From Pseudomonas sp. C1C7 (lineage in GTDB: Bacteria; Pseudomonadota; Gammaproteobacteria; Pseudomonadales; Pseudomonadaceae), in NCBI RefSeq assembly GCF_013359595.1, contig NZ_JABFMP010000013.1, positions 62,001 to 126,000 of the forward strand: a stretch of DNA of 64,000 nucleotides, in the 5' to 3' direction. Positions 1-10,600 of the stretch are shown piece after piece (positions within the stretch are counted from its first letter, which is position 1; the number at the start of each line of letters is the position of its first letter). The position numbers were made by a program, and so were the translations under genes. The notes under the pieces are model-generated. The model was not told the origin of the DNA. It searched no databases and saw nothing but the letters and a program-made list of their open reading frames with translations.

Positions 1-173
1 CTGCCGAGAAGACCGATAAACAAGCGATCGCCACGGGTCGTGGCAATCGGCAGAAAACCTCGCCGAAGTACGCTCGGCGATCGCAACTCCCAGGTGGTCA
101 TGACCACCAGGATCAAACCGATCACGCAGAAAAATGCCGCCGTCGGGACGGTCCAGCTCATCCATTCCATCAT
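1..173 (-). CDS. DUF2160 family small membrane protein (partial)
   Basis: The frame starts at an ATG at 173 preceded by GAGGAACTG and runs off the left edge. It reads MMEWMSWTVPTAAFFCVIGL, then LVVMTTWELRSPSV and FLPIATTRGDRLFIGLLG. The hydrophobic first segment and the WELRSP and TTRGDRLFIGLLG stretches are what I know from DUF2160 membrane proteins encoded inside GlpSTPQV-type ABC transporter operons. It begins 7 bases after the upstream permease stop, so it belongs to that operon. Its role is not known. It may be a small accessory subunit of the transporter (inference). Only 57 codons are visible. Confidence 0.85.
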   Translation of the reverse strand, partial: MMEWMSWTVPTAAFFCVIGLILVVMTTWELRSPSVLRRGFLPIATTRGDRLFIGLLG

Positions 174-180
174 CAGTTCC

Positions 181-981
<801 letters not shown>

Positions 982-991
982 GGCGCGGGCC

Positions 992-1854
<863 letters not shown>

Positions 1855-1858
<4 letters not shown>

Positions 1859-2970
1859 GGCTGCACCTCCCCGATCGCTTGCGCTTGCAGCAGGAACTCG
1901 TCGGCATAGACCATCAGCCACTGCGCCGGAAAACTGATGTAGGCCGTGCCTTCGGGCACCGGTTTGTCTTCGGCCAGGCGCACTTTCAGCGGCGCGCCGT
2001 CCAGGTTGAGGGTGACGATCTTGTAGGTCCCGAGGTCTTCGACATGTACGACTTTTGCCCGCAGCGCGTCATCGAAGGGTTCTTCCCACACATGGACGAA
2101 CTCCGGGCGAATGCCGACCTTCAGGGTTTGCCAAGTGGTCTCGGCGATGCGCTTCTGCATGGCCTCCGACAGCGGCAAGTGGGTCGAGGCGAAACCGACG
2201 CCGCCCGGTTGCGGCTGTACCTCGATCAGGTTCATGCCAGGGCTGCCGATGAAATAGCCGACGAAGGTATGGCTCGGCCGCTCGAACAATTCCCGCGGCG
2301 TGCCGAACTGCACGATCTGCCCGCCGTACATCACCGCGATCTTGTCGGCGAAGGTCGAAGCCTCCAGCTGATCGTGGGTGACGTAGACCATGGTGATGTT
2401 GAACTGCTCGTGGATCTGCTTGAGCTTGCGCCGCAGCTTCCACTTCAGGTGCGGGTCGATCACCGTCAGCGGCTCGTCGAATAGGATCGCCGACACATCG
2501 TCGCGTACCAAGCCACGGCCCATGGAGACTTTCTGTTTCTCGTCGGCGGTGAGGTTGCGGGCCTTTTTGCTGAGCAGGTTCTGCAGGTCGAGGACTTCGG
2601 CGATTTCCTGCACCTTGGTATGAATTTTCGCTTCGGCCATGCCCTGGTTGCGCAGCGGGAAAGCCAGGTTGTCGAACACCGTCATGGTGTCGTAGACCAC
2701 CGGGAACTGGAAAACCTGGGCGATGTTGCGCTTCTCCGGCGTCAGGTCGTTGACCGCCTTGCCGTCGAACAGCACATGGCCCTGGGACGGGCTGAGCAGG
2801 CCGGAAATGATGTTGAGCAAGGTCGACTTGCCGCAGCCCGACGGGCCGAGCAAGGCAAACGCGCCGCCCTGCTCCCAGATATGGTCCATCTCGCGGATCG
2901 CGTAATCCTCGGGACCGCTCGGTGTGCTGGTGTAGCTGTGGGCGAGGTTCTGCAAACGGATTTCGGCCAT
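1855..2970 (-). CDS. ABC transporter ATP-binding protein, GlpT-like, atypical signature
   Basis: This is a 371-residue ATPase with Walker A LLGPSGCGKST (about residues 40-50), Walker B SAILFDEPLTVID, an H-loop in VYVTHDQLEA and a C-terminal MalK-like regulatory region. The LSGGQ signature is not standard: where it is expected the protein reads LTADEKQKVSMGRGL. Together with the second ATPase at 2970-4064 it should form a heterodimer powering the two permeases, as in GlpST systems. The start ATG at 2970 touches the preceding stop (TGATG), and its own stop overlaps the next start. Confidence 0.88.
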
Positions 2971-4064
2971 CAGGCAACCCTCGCGACACGCCGGCCCGGC
3001 GCCTGAACCAGGCTCCCCTGCGTATCGAACACAAACAGTTTATGGGTCGGGATGTAGATGCGGATTGGCGCATCGACGTCGTATTCGTGAACGCCGGGCA
3101 GGTGCAGCACCAGCAGGAAATGCTCGTTGCGCACATGCAGGAAGGTTTCCGAGCCGCTGATTTCGGCGACTTCGACGGTCACCGCCAGTTCCAGGTCGTC
3201 GTCGTTGCTCGGCACCAGCGAGATGTGGCTGGGGCGCACGCCGAAGCGGAATTCGCCCTCGCCCACTGGCCGCAAGTCGACGTTCAACGGGAAATGCACG
3301 AAATTGGCGAAACTCACTTCGTTGCCGGCGATGCGCCCCGGCATCAGATTGATCGGCGGCTCGGAAAACAGCTCGGCCGCCAGCACGGTCTGTGGCTGGT
3401 GGTAGACCGCCGTCGACTGGCCGCTCTGAATCACCCGGCCTTCGTGAAGAATGGTGGTGGTGCCGCCCAGGGCCAGCGCTTCGTTGGGTTCGGTGGTGGC
3501 GTATATGGCGATGGTGTGGCGCGCCTTGAACAGCTCGCGCATTTCCTGGCGCAGCTCTTCGCGCAGCTTGTAGTCGAGGTTGACCAGCGGTTCGTCGAAC
3601 AGCACCAGTTCGGCATCCTTGACCAGCGCCCGAGCCATGGCCGTGCGCTGTTGCTGGCCACCGGAGAGTTCCAGGGGGTAGCGCTTGAGGAATTTCTCGA
3701 TGCGCAACATCTTCGCGGTTTCCAGCACCTTGCTCTGGATCTGTTCGTTGGACACACCGGCCTGGCGCAGCGGCGAGGCGATGTTCTCGAAGACGGTCAT
3801 GGTCGGGTAGTTGATGAACTGCTGATAGACCATCGACACGTTGCGCAGACGCACCGGGCGCTGGGTGACATCGACGCCGTTCATCAGCACGCGACCGCTG
3901 TCGGGCTTGTCCAGCCCGGCCATCAGACGCATGAGACTGGTCTTGCCGGACAGCGTACGTCCCAGCAAAACGTTGAAGGATCCGGGTTCGAAACTGAGGC
4001 ACGCATCGTCAATCCAGGTCTGGCCCTCGACGGTGCGGCTGACATGCTCCAGGGTTAATGACAT
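2970..4064 (-). CDS. ABC transporter ATP-binding protein, GlpS-like
   Basis: This is the first gene of the operon, 364 residues from ATG 4064 (MSLTLEHVSRTVEG). A longer frame to 4244 runs through the promoter spacer and is rejected. Walker A is LLGRTLSGKTS, the signature is [15 protein letters not shown], Walker B is LVLFDEPLVNLD, and a C-terminal OB-like regulatory part follows (VRPSHISLVP). The H-loop region reads AIYATTEPNEAL, with no histidine at the usual H-loop position, whereas the GlpT-like partner has TH there. The two ATPases therefore look complementary: one lacks a regular signature, the other the H-loop histidine. A sigma-54 promoter lies about 50 bases upstream. Confidence 0.88.
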   Translation of the reverse strand: MSLTLEHVSRTVEGQTWIDDACLSFEPGSFNVLLGRTLSGKTSLMRLMAGLDKPDSGRVLMNGVDVTQRPVRLRNVSMVYQQFINYPTMTVFENIASPLRQAGVSNEQIQSKVLETAKMLRIEKFLKRYPLELSGGQQQRTAMARALVKDAELVLFDEPLVNLDYKLREELRQEMRELFKARHTIAIYATTEPNEALALGGTTTILHEGRVIQSGQSTAVYHQPQTVLAAELFSEPPINLMPGRIAGNEVSFANFVHFPLNVDLRPVGEGEFRFGVRPSHISLVPSNDDDLELAVTVEVAEISGSETFLHVRNEHFLLVLHLPGVHEYDVDAPIRIYIPTHKLFVFDTQGSLVQAPGRRVARVA

Positions 4065-4110
4065 GGCTCGGCCTTTTTTATTTTTTGGAGTCAAGCGACC
4101 GGAGCTAAAT

Positions 4111-4126
4111 AGCGACATTCGTGCCA
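4111..4126 (-). promoter_or_regulatory. Sigma-54 (-24/-12) promoter of the GlpSTPQV-like operon
   Basis: The minus strand reads TGGCACGAATGTCGCT. The GG and GC dinucleotides sit exactly 12 bases apart, and only one base (C for T before GC) differs from the consensus TGGCACG-N4-TTGCW. It lies 47 bases before the first ATPase start. Just upstream, 4134-4146 on the minus strand (TATCAATGACATG) resembles an IHF site with one mismatch. The divergent neighbour encodes a sigma-54 activator, so the assignment is coherent. Confidence 0.8.
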
Positions 4127-4190
4127 GAAATCGCATGTCATTGATAAAGCTGAAGATTGTTGAAAATGGAGAGCGATTGGCTTTCGATGC

Positions 4191-4259
4191 TGAACACAAA
4201 TGAACAATTGAGGCTGAACAACTGAACACTTGAACGATTGACAATGAACATTAGTGAAC
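4191..4259. repeat. Seven TGAAC direct repeats, probable activator binding region (UAS)
   Basis: TGAAC occurs on the plus strand at 4191, 4201, 4215, 4223, 4231, 4245 and 4255. The spacings are 10, 14, 8, 8, 14 and 10, a mirror-symmetric order. Five copies (4191, 4201, 4223, 4245, 4255) fall close to one helical face. The block lies 65-133 bases upstream of the sigma-54 -24 element of the operon, the normal place for enhancer sites of sigma-54 activators, and close to the activator gene itself. Binding by that activator is inferred. Confidence 0.65.
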
Positions 4260-4336
4260 AACACTCTATTACTCGTTCGCTAATCCTTTGTAGGGGGTTG
4301 CGGCGTTGATAAAAACAATAAGAGCTATCCACTGCC

Positions 4337-6184
4337 ATGGCCGCACCTGCCCCCGCGTTATCCCATGACGCCATCATCCAGGACTCCTGGTCCCGTTGCC
4401 GTGCGTTCGGGCTGAGCCATCAGAGCACGCCGGCCTTCGATCAGCTGCCGGCCGCCGACATCGCGCACTTGCTGGAGAGCCAGCATTCACTGGTGCAGAC
4501 CACCCACCAGGAAGTGCTGCCCTACTACGAGAACATCCTCAGCAATTCCAATTGCCTGATCATGCTCGCCGACAATCAGGGCCAGGTGCTGACGTCCTGG
4601 GGTACCCAGCGGTTCATCGAGCCGGGCCTGGCCCGCGGGTTTGCCGCCGGCGCCAGCTGGATGGAGCGTTGCAGCGGGACCAACGCCATTGGCACCGCGC
4701 TGGCTTGCGAGCAGGCGGTGCACATCGAGCACGATGAACACTTCCTCAAGGCCAACCGCTTCATGACCGGCTCCGCCGCGCCGATCTTCGATGCCGAGCG
4801 CAAGGTCATTGCCGTGCTGGACGTGTCCAGCGACAGCTACCTGCCGCCGTCCCACACCCTGGGCATGGTCAAGATGATGAGTCAGACCGTGGAAAACCGG
4901 CTGATCCTCAATCTGTTCCACGGCCAGCATTTCCAGCTGACGTTCAACACCGGTCTGAACAACCTCGACTCGCAGTGGGCCGGGCTGTTGATCTTCGATG
5001 AGAGTGGCCAGGTACTGTCGGCCAATCGTCGCGCCGACAACCTGTTGGGCGTGCGTTTGTCGCGGGTCAGTGTCGAAAGCCTGTTCAAGGTGTCGCTACT
5101 GGAACTGCTCAACCAACCCGAAGGCCTGCCCTTCTCGCTCCAGGCCTCGGGGCGCAATCGCTTTCAGTGCCTGCTCAAACGTCCGCAGCAGACGTCGATT
5201 CAGCCCAGGGTGTTTGTTGAAACCAAGCGTGCCGAACCCGTCGCGGCGGTGCCGGCCAGCATCAGCCTCAGTACCCTGCACTTTGGCGACAGTCGCGTGG
5301 AAAAAGCCGTGCGTCAGGCCGAACGCCTGTTGGAGAAAGACATTCCGTTGCTGATCCACGGAGAAACCGGGGTCGGCAAGGAAGTCTTCGTCAAGGCCTT
5401 GCATCAAGCCAGTTCGCGCAACAAACAGTCGCTCATTGCCGTCAACTGTGCGGCGATTCCCGCCGAACTGGTGGAGTCCGAGCTGTTCGGCTACGAGAAA
5501 GGCGCGTTCACCGGCGCCAACCAGAAAGGCAGCATCGGCCTGATCCGCAAGGCCGACAAAGGCACCCTGTTCCTCGATGAGATCGGCGACATGCCGCTGC
5601 CGACCCAGGCGCGGTTGCTGCGCGTGTTGCAGGAGCGTTGCGTGCAACCGGTGGGCAGCAGCGAGCTGTTCCCGGTGGACATCCGCATCATTTCCGCGAC
5701 CAACCGTTCGTTGCGCGAGCAGGTGCAATTGGGGCGTTTTCGCGAGGACCTGTATTACCGCATCGGCGGCCTGACCCTGGAACTGCCGCCATTGCGCGAA
5801 CGCAGTGACAAGCAGGCGCTGTTCAAACGCTTGTGGGAACAACACCGCGAGACCAGTCAATGGGCGGGTTTGAGCCGTGAGGTGCTGGAGCTGTTCGACC
5901 GCCACCCCTGGCCGGGAAACCTGCGGCAGGTCAGCAGCGTGATGCAGGTAGCATTGGCCATGGCCGAGGAACAGCCGGTGCGGCCAGAGCATTTGCCGGA
6001 TGATTTTTTTGTCGATCTGGAGATGGAGCCGATCGAGACGCCGGAGCCGCTGGCGGTGGACCTGGATGATGCCGAGGACCTGAATCGGCAGTTGCAGGCG
6101 GTGGGGGGCAATATTTCCCATCTGGCGCGGCGGTTGGGGGTTAGCCGCAATACCCTTTACAAGCGGTTGCGTCAGGCAGAATGA
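4337..6184 (+). CDS. Sigma-54-dependent Fis-family activator (AcoR-like)
   Basis: This is a 615-residue enhancer-binding protein. The N-terminus (HDAIIQDSWSRCRAFGL) and the following GAF-type sensor region (about residues 60-200, with SCSGTNAIGTAL-like text ERCSGTNAIGTALACEQ) are typical of AcoR-like activators. The AAA+ domain (about 310-540) shows Walker A GETGVGKE, the sigma-54 contact loop GAFTGA, Walker B GTLFLDEIGDM and an arginine-finger region. The C-terminus ends in a Fis helix-turn-helix (ISHLARRLGVSRNTLYKRLRQ). It is divergent from the ABC transporter operon, whose promoter is of the sigma-54 class, so it most likely senses the transported compound or a product of it (inference). 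Confidence 0.92.
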   Translation: MAAPAPALSHDAIIQDSWSRCRAFGLSHQSTPAFDQLPAADIAHLLESQHSLVQTTHQEVLPYYENILSNSNCLIMLADNQGQVLTSWGTQRFIEPGLARGFAAGASWMERCSGTNAIGTALACEQAVHIEHDEHFLKANRFMTGSAAPIFDAERKVIAVLDVSSDSYLPPSHTLGMVKMMSQTVENRLILNLFHGQHFQLTFNTGLNNLDSQWAGLLIFDESGQVLSANRRADNLLGVRLSRVSVESLFKVSLLELLNQPEGLPFSLQASGRNRFQCLLKRPQQTSIQPRVFVETKRAEPVAAVPASISLSTLHFGDSRVEKAVRQAERLLEKDIPLLIHGETGVGKEVFVKALHQASSRNKQSLIAVNCAAIPAELVESELFGYEKGAFTGANQKGSIGLIRKADKGTLFLDEIGDMPLPTQARLLRVLQERCVQPVGSSELFPVDIRIISATNRSLREQVQLGRFREDLYYRIGGLTLELPPLRERSDKQALFKRLWEQHRETSQWAGLSREVLELFDRHPWPGNLRQVSSVMQVALAMAEEQPVRPEHLPDDFFVDLEMEPIETPEPLAVDLDDAEDLNRQLQAVGGNISHLARRLGVSRNTLYKRLRQAE

Positions 6185-6313
6185 CAAGTAAGCCAAACTG
6201 GCTGTCCAGTTGCCCATGAGCGACCACAAATAGGCATAGTTCCCTATTTCACTGCTTGAATTGAATCGCTCTGGAACACCCCATTCATTTGTCCAATATG
6301 GGGAAGGTAGATC

Positions 6314-7522
6314 TTACCGGAACGTCGGCTGGGCGTACGCTGCTGACGCGATACCAAGTGTGCGGAGGCCAACAAGCACAACTACTAACATTATGAGGCC
6401 TGCGCCAATAGCTACACCGAACCCTGCTCGTGCGCCATAAGCGTCGATGATTAGACCCGAAAGTACTCCACCGAGAGCTACACCGATGCTAATACCTGTT
6501 GTCATCCACGTTAATCCTTCGGTGATTCTGGATGGTGGAACGATAATCGTACCTAAATTCATGACAATAACCATCGTTGGTGCGAATGACATGCCCGCAA
6601 CAAAAAGCATCCCCGCCAAAAAGTAGACGTCCGGTGAGAGAATAGGCAATACGGCTGTTGATGCCGTTATCAGTATTCCAATAAAAAACTGCTTTTCAAT
6701 TGACAGGGAAAACCTCAATGCACCGAACGTCAGGCCAGCGATCATTGAGCCAAGAGCATAAGCTGCCAGGATAAAGCTTGCAGACGTTGGCCAACCTTGT
6801 GCGTTGGCAAAAGCGACAACAGCCACATCAATTGATCCGCCAATCACACCCATCGCTAGCAGAGCCAAAACGATGGTGCGAATACCGGGTATCAGTAAGG
6901 TCGAGCTTGCGTTCCTCCTGACGCCCACGACGACCTTCGGTTCTGTCTGCCGCTGCAGAAGAAAAGCCGTCACGCCGACAACCAGCAACAAGACGGCGAC
7001 AAGAGGCCCGGCTTCGGCGAAAAAGCTGACGCTCAAACTAATAGCAAATGGTGGGCCAATGATAAAGGCAAGTTCAGTTAGAACCGTGTCCAGGGAGAAA
7101 GCCGTGTGTAACTGCGGCTTGCCACGGAAAAGCTGCGTCCAGCGTGCCCTTATCATGGCGGGCATGCTCGGCATCGTGCCCGCCAATGCCGCAAGAATAA
7201 ACAGAAGTGTGGCCGGTGCTCTCATATAGACGGCAATGATCAGCGCCAACAACATACCAATGCTGAAGGCCGTCACAAAGGGCAGCACCCGACTCTGGCC
7301 CCGCTGATCAACGAGCTTCGACACTTGCGGGCCGATCAGCGCATTCGCCAAGGTAAAAGTACCGGCGACCGAGCCCGCCAGCCAATAAAGACCCGTCTGC
7401 TGCACCAGCATGGTGATGATGCCAATGCCGATCATTGCTTGTGGCAGACGGGCAATGGAACTCGCGATCACCAACCCCATGACGCCCGGGGTGGTGAGAA
7501 GTTCGCGGTAGGGATTTGCCAT
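6314..7522 (-). CDS. MFS transporter, 402 residues
   Basis: This is a hydrophobic protein with about twelve membrane segments, for example GLVIASSIARLPQAMIGIGIITML at the N-terminus, LLFILAALAGTMPSMPAMIRARW near the middle and AIGAGLIMLVVVLVGL near the end. The family is major facilitator superfamily. It has a good ribosome site (GGAAGGAG) before ATG 7522. It lies on the same strand, 165 bases downstream of the NRPS gene, so it is a candidate exporter of the peptide. A 165-base gap with an inverted repeat means it may also have its own promoter. Specificity cannot be read from the sequence. Confidence 0.82.
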   Translation of the reverse strand: MANPYRELLTTPGVMGLVIASSIARLPQAMIGIGIITMLVQQTGLYWLAGSVAGTFTLANALIGPQVSKLVDQRGQSRVLPFVTAFSIGMLLALIIAVYMRAPATLLFILAALAGTMPSMPAMIRARWTQLFRGKPQLHTAFSLDTVLTELAFIIGPPFAISLSVSFFAEAGPLVAVLLLVVGVTAFLLQRQTEPKVVVGVRRNASSTLLIPGIRTIVLALLAMGVIGGSIDVAVVAFANAQGWPTSASFILAAYALGSMIAGLTFGALRFSLSIEKQFFIGILITASTAVLPILSPDVYFLAGMLFVAGMSFAPTMVIVMNLGTIIVPPSRITEGLTWMTTGISIGVALGGVLSGLIIDAYGARAGFGVAIGAGLIMLVVVLVGLRTLGIASAAYAQPTFR

Positions 7523-7624
7523 GATTTCTCCTTCCTACAATTTGACGCTGAGTGAGAAGCCCGCTGCATGCAACGCAAATTAATGGGGCGGTATATCGGC
7601 GCCTGTGTAGTTATTTTAACAAGT

Positions 7625-7656
7625 ATGCAAGTTGGCAGTTACAAACCAACTAGCAT
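7625..7656. repeat. Near-perfect inverted repeat between NRPS and MFS genes
   Basis: Arms ATGCAAGTTGG and CCAACTAGCAT pair in 10 of 11 positions around a 10-base loop. There is no T-run, so it is a poor terminator. It could be an operator for the downstream MFS gene, which starts about 100 bases further on the minus strand. Confidence 0.45.
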
Positions 7657-7687
7657 GTAGATGAGCGAAACGCTCAATCATCACTTC

Positions 7688-10600
7688 TTACAAAAGCGCT
7701 AGATTCAATGCTTCAGCTAAATAATTGCGATTACTGACGTCCCCCATCATGGACACATGTCCGCCTGGAATCGCAACAGAACTGATCACCGATTCAGGCA
7801 AGAGCTCTCTCCACCCGCCTACCATATCAACCTCTGGCAGTGTGCTACGCTCACGATCAGCCGCGTAGAAATGATAAAAATTGATCGGCAATGGAGATGG
7901 CTTATAGGCGCCAGCAATGTGTGAGAAATGATAAATGGCTTGCCATTTGACAGTTTCTTGTGAGAGGTCTGCATTTGAATCATAGACTCCCAAATCCTGT
8001 GCTTTTTTAATCAGCTCAGCAAACTCATCCCCCTCATTTAACACATCTAACTTATGACGCTCCGTCTCGGAAGCCACCGCATTAGCATGCTCAATAAAAT
8101 ACTGCTTAATATCCTGGTTTTTATAAAGCAACTTATGCGGCGCAGGCACATCAATAAATCCTAAAAATTCCACGCTGGCCTCTTTGCACACAAGCCCCTG
8201 GGCGATGGCATAAGCGAGAATCCCGCCAGAGGAATACCCCACAATGCGATAAGGCCCTTCAGGCTGGACCGCCTGGATGAGCGGTATCATTCTTTCGGCC
8301 ATATCCTCCATCGAGTGAGGCAAAGGATCGCCAATGGCCGACCACGGCAATATATGGATTGGGCAGCTCACGCGGATTTGTTGGGCCAGAGAAATAGCAT
8401 ACGAATAATCAGCCAATCCCGAGGGTACGAAAAAAACTGGGGGCTCAGTCCCGCCAGCGCGCACCGTCATCACCCCGATCTGCGGTTTGAACACAGGAGA
8501 TTGTGCGATCCGAGTGGTAAGGCTGGCCAATCGAGGGTGTTCAAAAATGTCGGTCAGCGAACACTCCAGACCATAACCCTTGATTTTTTGCATCAGTTGG
8601 ACAGCCATGAGCGAATGGCCGCCGAGGGCGAAGAAGTTGTCATGGCGACCGACCCGCTCAACCCCGAGCAACCCTGACCAAAGCGCTGCCAGGATCGTCT
8701 CGATCTCACCTTGCGGCGCCTCATACGCTGCATGGACAAAGGCCTCGCCTTCAGGAACAGGTAATGCCCGCCGATCAAGCTTGCCATTAGGGGTCAGCGG
8801 CAAGCGTTCAATCAGCACAAAGGCAGACGGCACCATGTAGTCGGGTAGATGCTCACTCAAGTAATCACGCAGTCGTCCTGAAAGTGGTAGACCCGCCTCT
8901 GAGTCGGCATTTCCCGAGACCTCTGACTGAGTCACTATATAGGCGACCAGTCGCTTGTCCGGCTCAACGCCTTGCACCTCAACAACCGCCTCGTGGATGC
9001 AGGGATGCTCGGTTAATCTGGCTGCAATTTCACCCGGTTCAATCCGCAAGCCGCGGATCTTGACCTGGTCGTCATTGCGCCCAAGGAACACCAGGTTTCC
9101 ATTCGGCAGATAACGGGCCAGATCCCCTGTTTTATACATACGCGCGTCAGGCTTGCCGGCATATGGATCGAGCAAGAAGCGCTCATCCGTCAGTTTGGCG
9201 AGGTTCAGATAACCACGTGCAACACTCATCCCCCCGATATAGATCTCACCCACCGCACCCAGCGGAACGGGCTCGCCATGCATGTCCAGAAGGTAAATGC
9301 GTGTGTTTGAAATCGGACGGCCAATCGGAACTGGATCAACGTCATCGGATAAACAGCGATGGACTGCCGCCCAGACAGTCGCTTCGGTCGGACCATATTC
9401 ATTGAACAACTCAACGCTGGTAAACACTGAAGTCACTTCCTGGACCAGCTTCGCAGGACATGTTTCACCCGCCACGATCACCTGACGCAGTTGCCCATAT
9501 CCAAGCTGGGCGACTTGCGGCAAAACCAATCTTGCGAGAGACGGCACAAGCAATACTGAGGTGACTTTATTTTCAATCAAAAGGCGGCTGATGATCAGTG
9601 GATCTACGGCGGCTTTGCTGCCGGGTAAGCACAAGGCTCCACCGGTGGTTAGCGTTCCGAAGATGCCTGCCACGGAACTATCAAACGCCATCGATGACAG
9701 CAGTAAAAATACAGCGTCGGAACCTGGCTTGTAGACCGTGGTTCTTGCCAGTGTCGATGCGACTAATCCGCGGTGTTCGATCATGACGCCCTTGGGCTGT
9801 CCGGTTGAACCCGAGGTATAGATCAGATAAGCGAGGTTCCGGGGTGTCAGGCCGGGAACCTGGAAATTGGCATCAGTCTTCGGCAAGATTTCATTGGGAT
9901 CAAGCACGGTATGTGGCTGCAACGCCTCGCCCAACACCTGTCGCCCGACCGTATCGGCCAGCACCAGGACTGGAGAGGTATCGGCAAGAATGTAAGCCAG
10001 TCGATCTCCCGGATAGGCCGGATCAAACGGCACATAGGCGCCACCCGCCTTCAGGATCGCCATAAGACCAACAACCATGGCCGCCGAGCGCTCGACACAG
10101 ATCGCCACCCGCTGATCTGGCTTAACGCCGTGCTCGACCAGCCGATGTGCCAGTCGATTGGCCCTAGCATTGAGTTCACCGTAACTGAGCGCCTCGCCCT
10201 CAAATATCAGTGCCATTGCCTCTGGAGTGCGTGCCACCTGCGCCTCGAACAAATGATGAATGCACAAATGATCAGGACTGGATGCATCCGTTGCGTTCCA
10301 CGTCCTGAGCAGCAAGGTACGTTCAGACGCAGGTAGAATGTTCAGCTGTCGAACCGGGCGCTGCGGCGAGCGCTCCAGGGTCTGCGCCAGACTATCCAAC
10401 GCCTGTTCCATGTAGCCACACACACGATCGGAATCAAATGGCGTGACCACTTGGGTCGTCAACCCCAGTGAGTGACTGAAATCTTCCACAGACAATGTGA
10501 ACGGATAATTGGTCCGCTCTTGTTCACTCAAGAACGCAACGCCCGGCATTTGCCCCATGGTCTGGACAATGTTGTCCGCACCCGTCAGATCATTGTGCCG

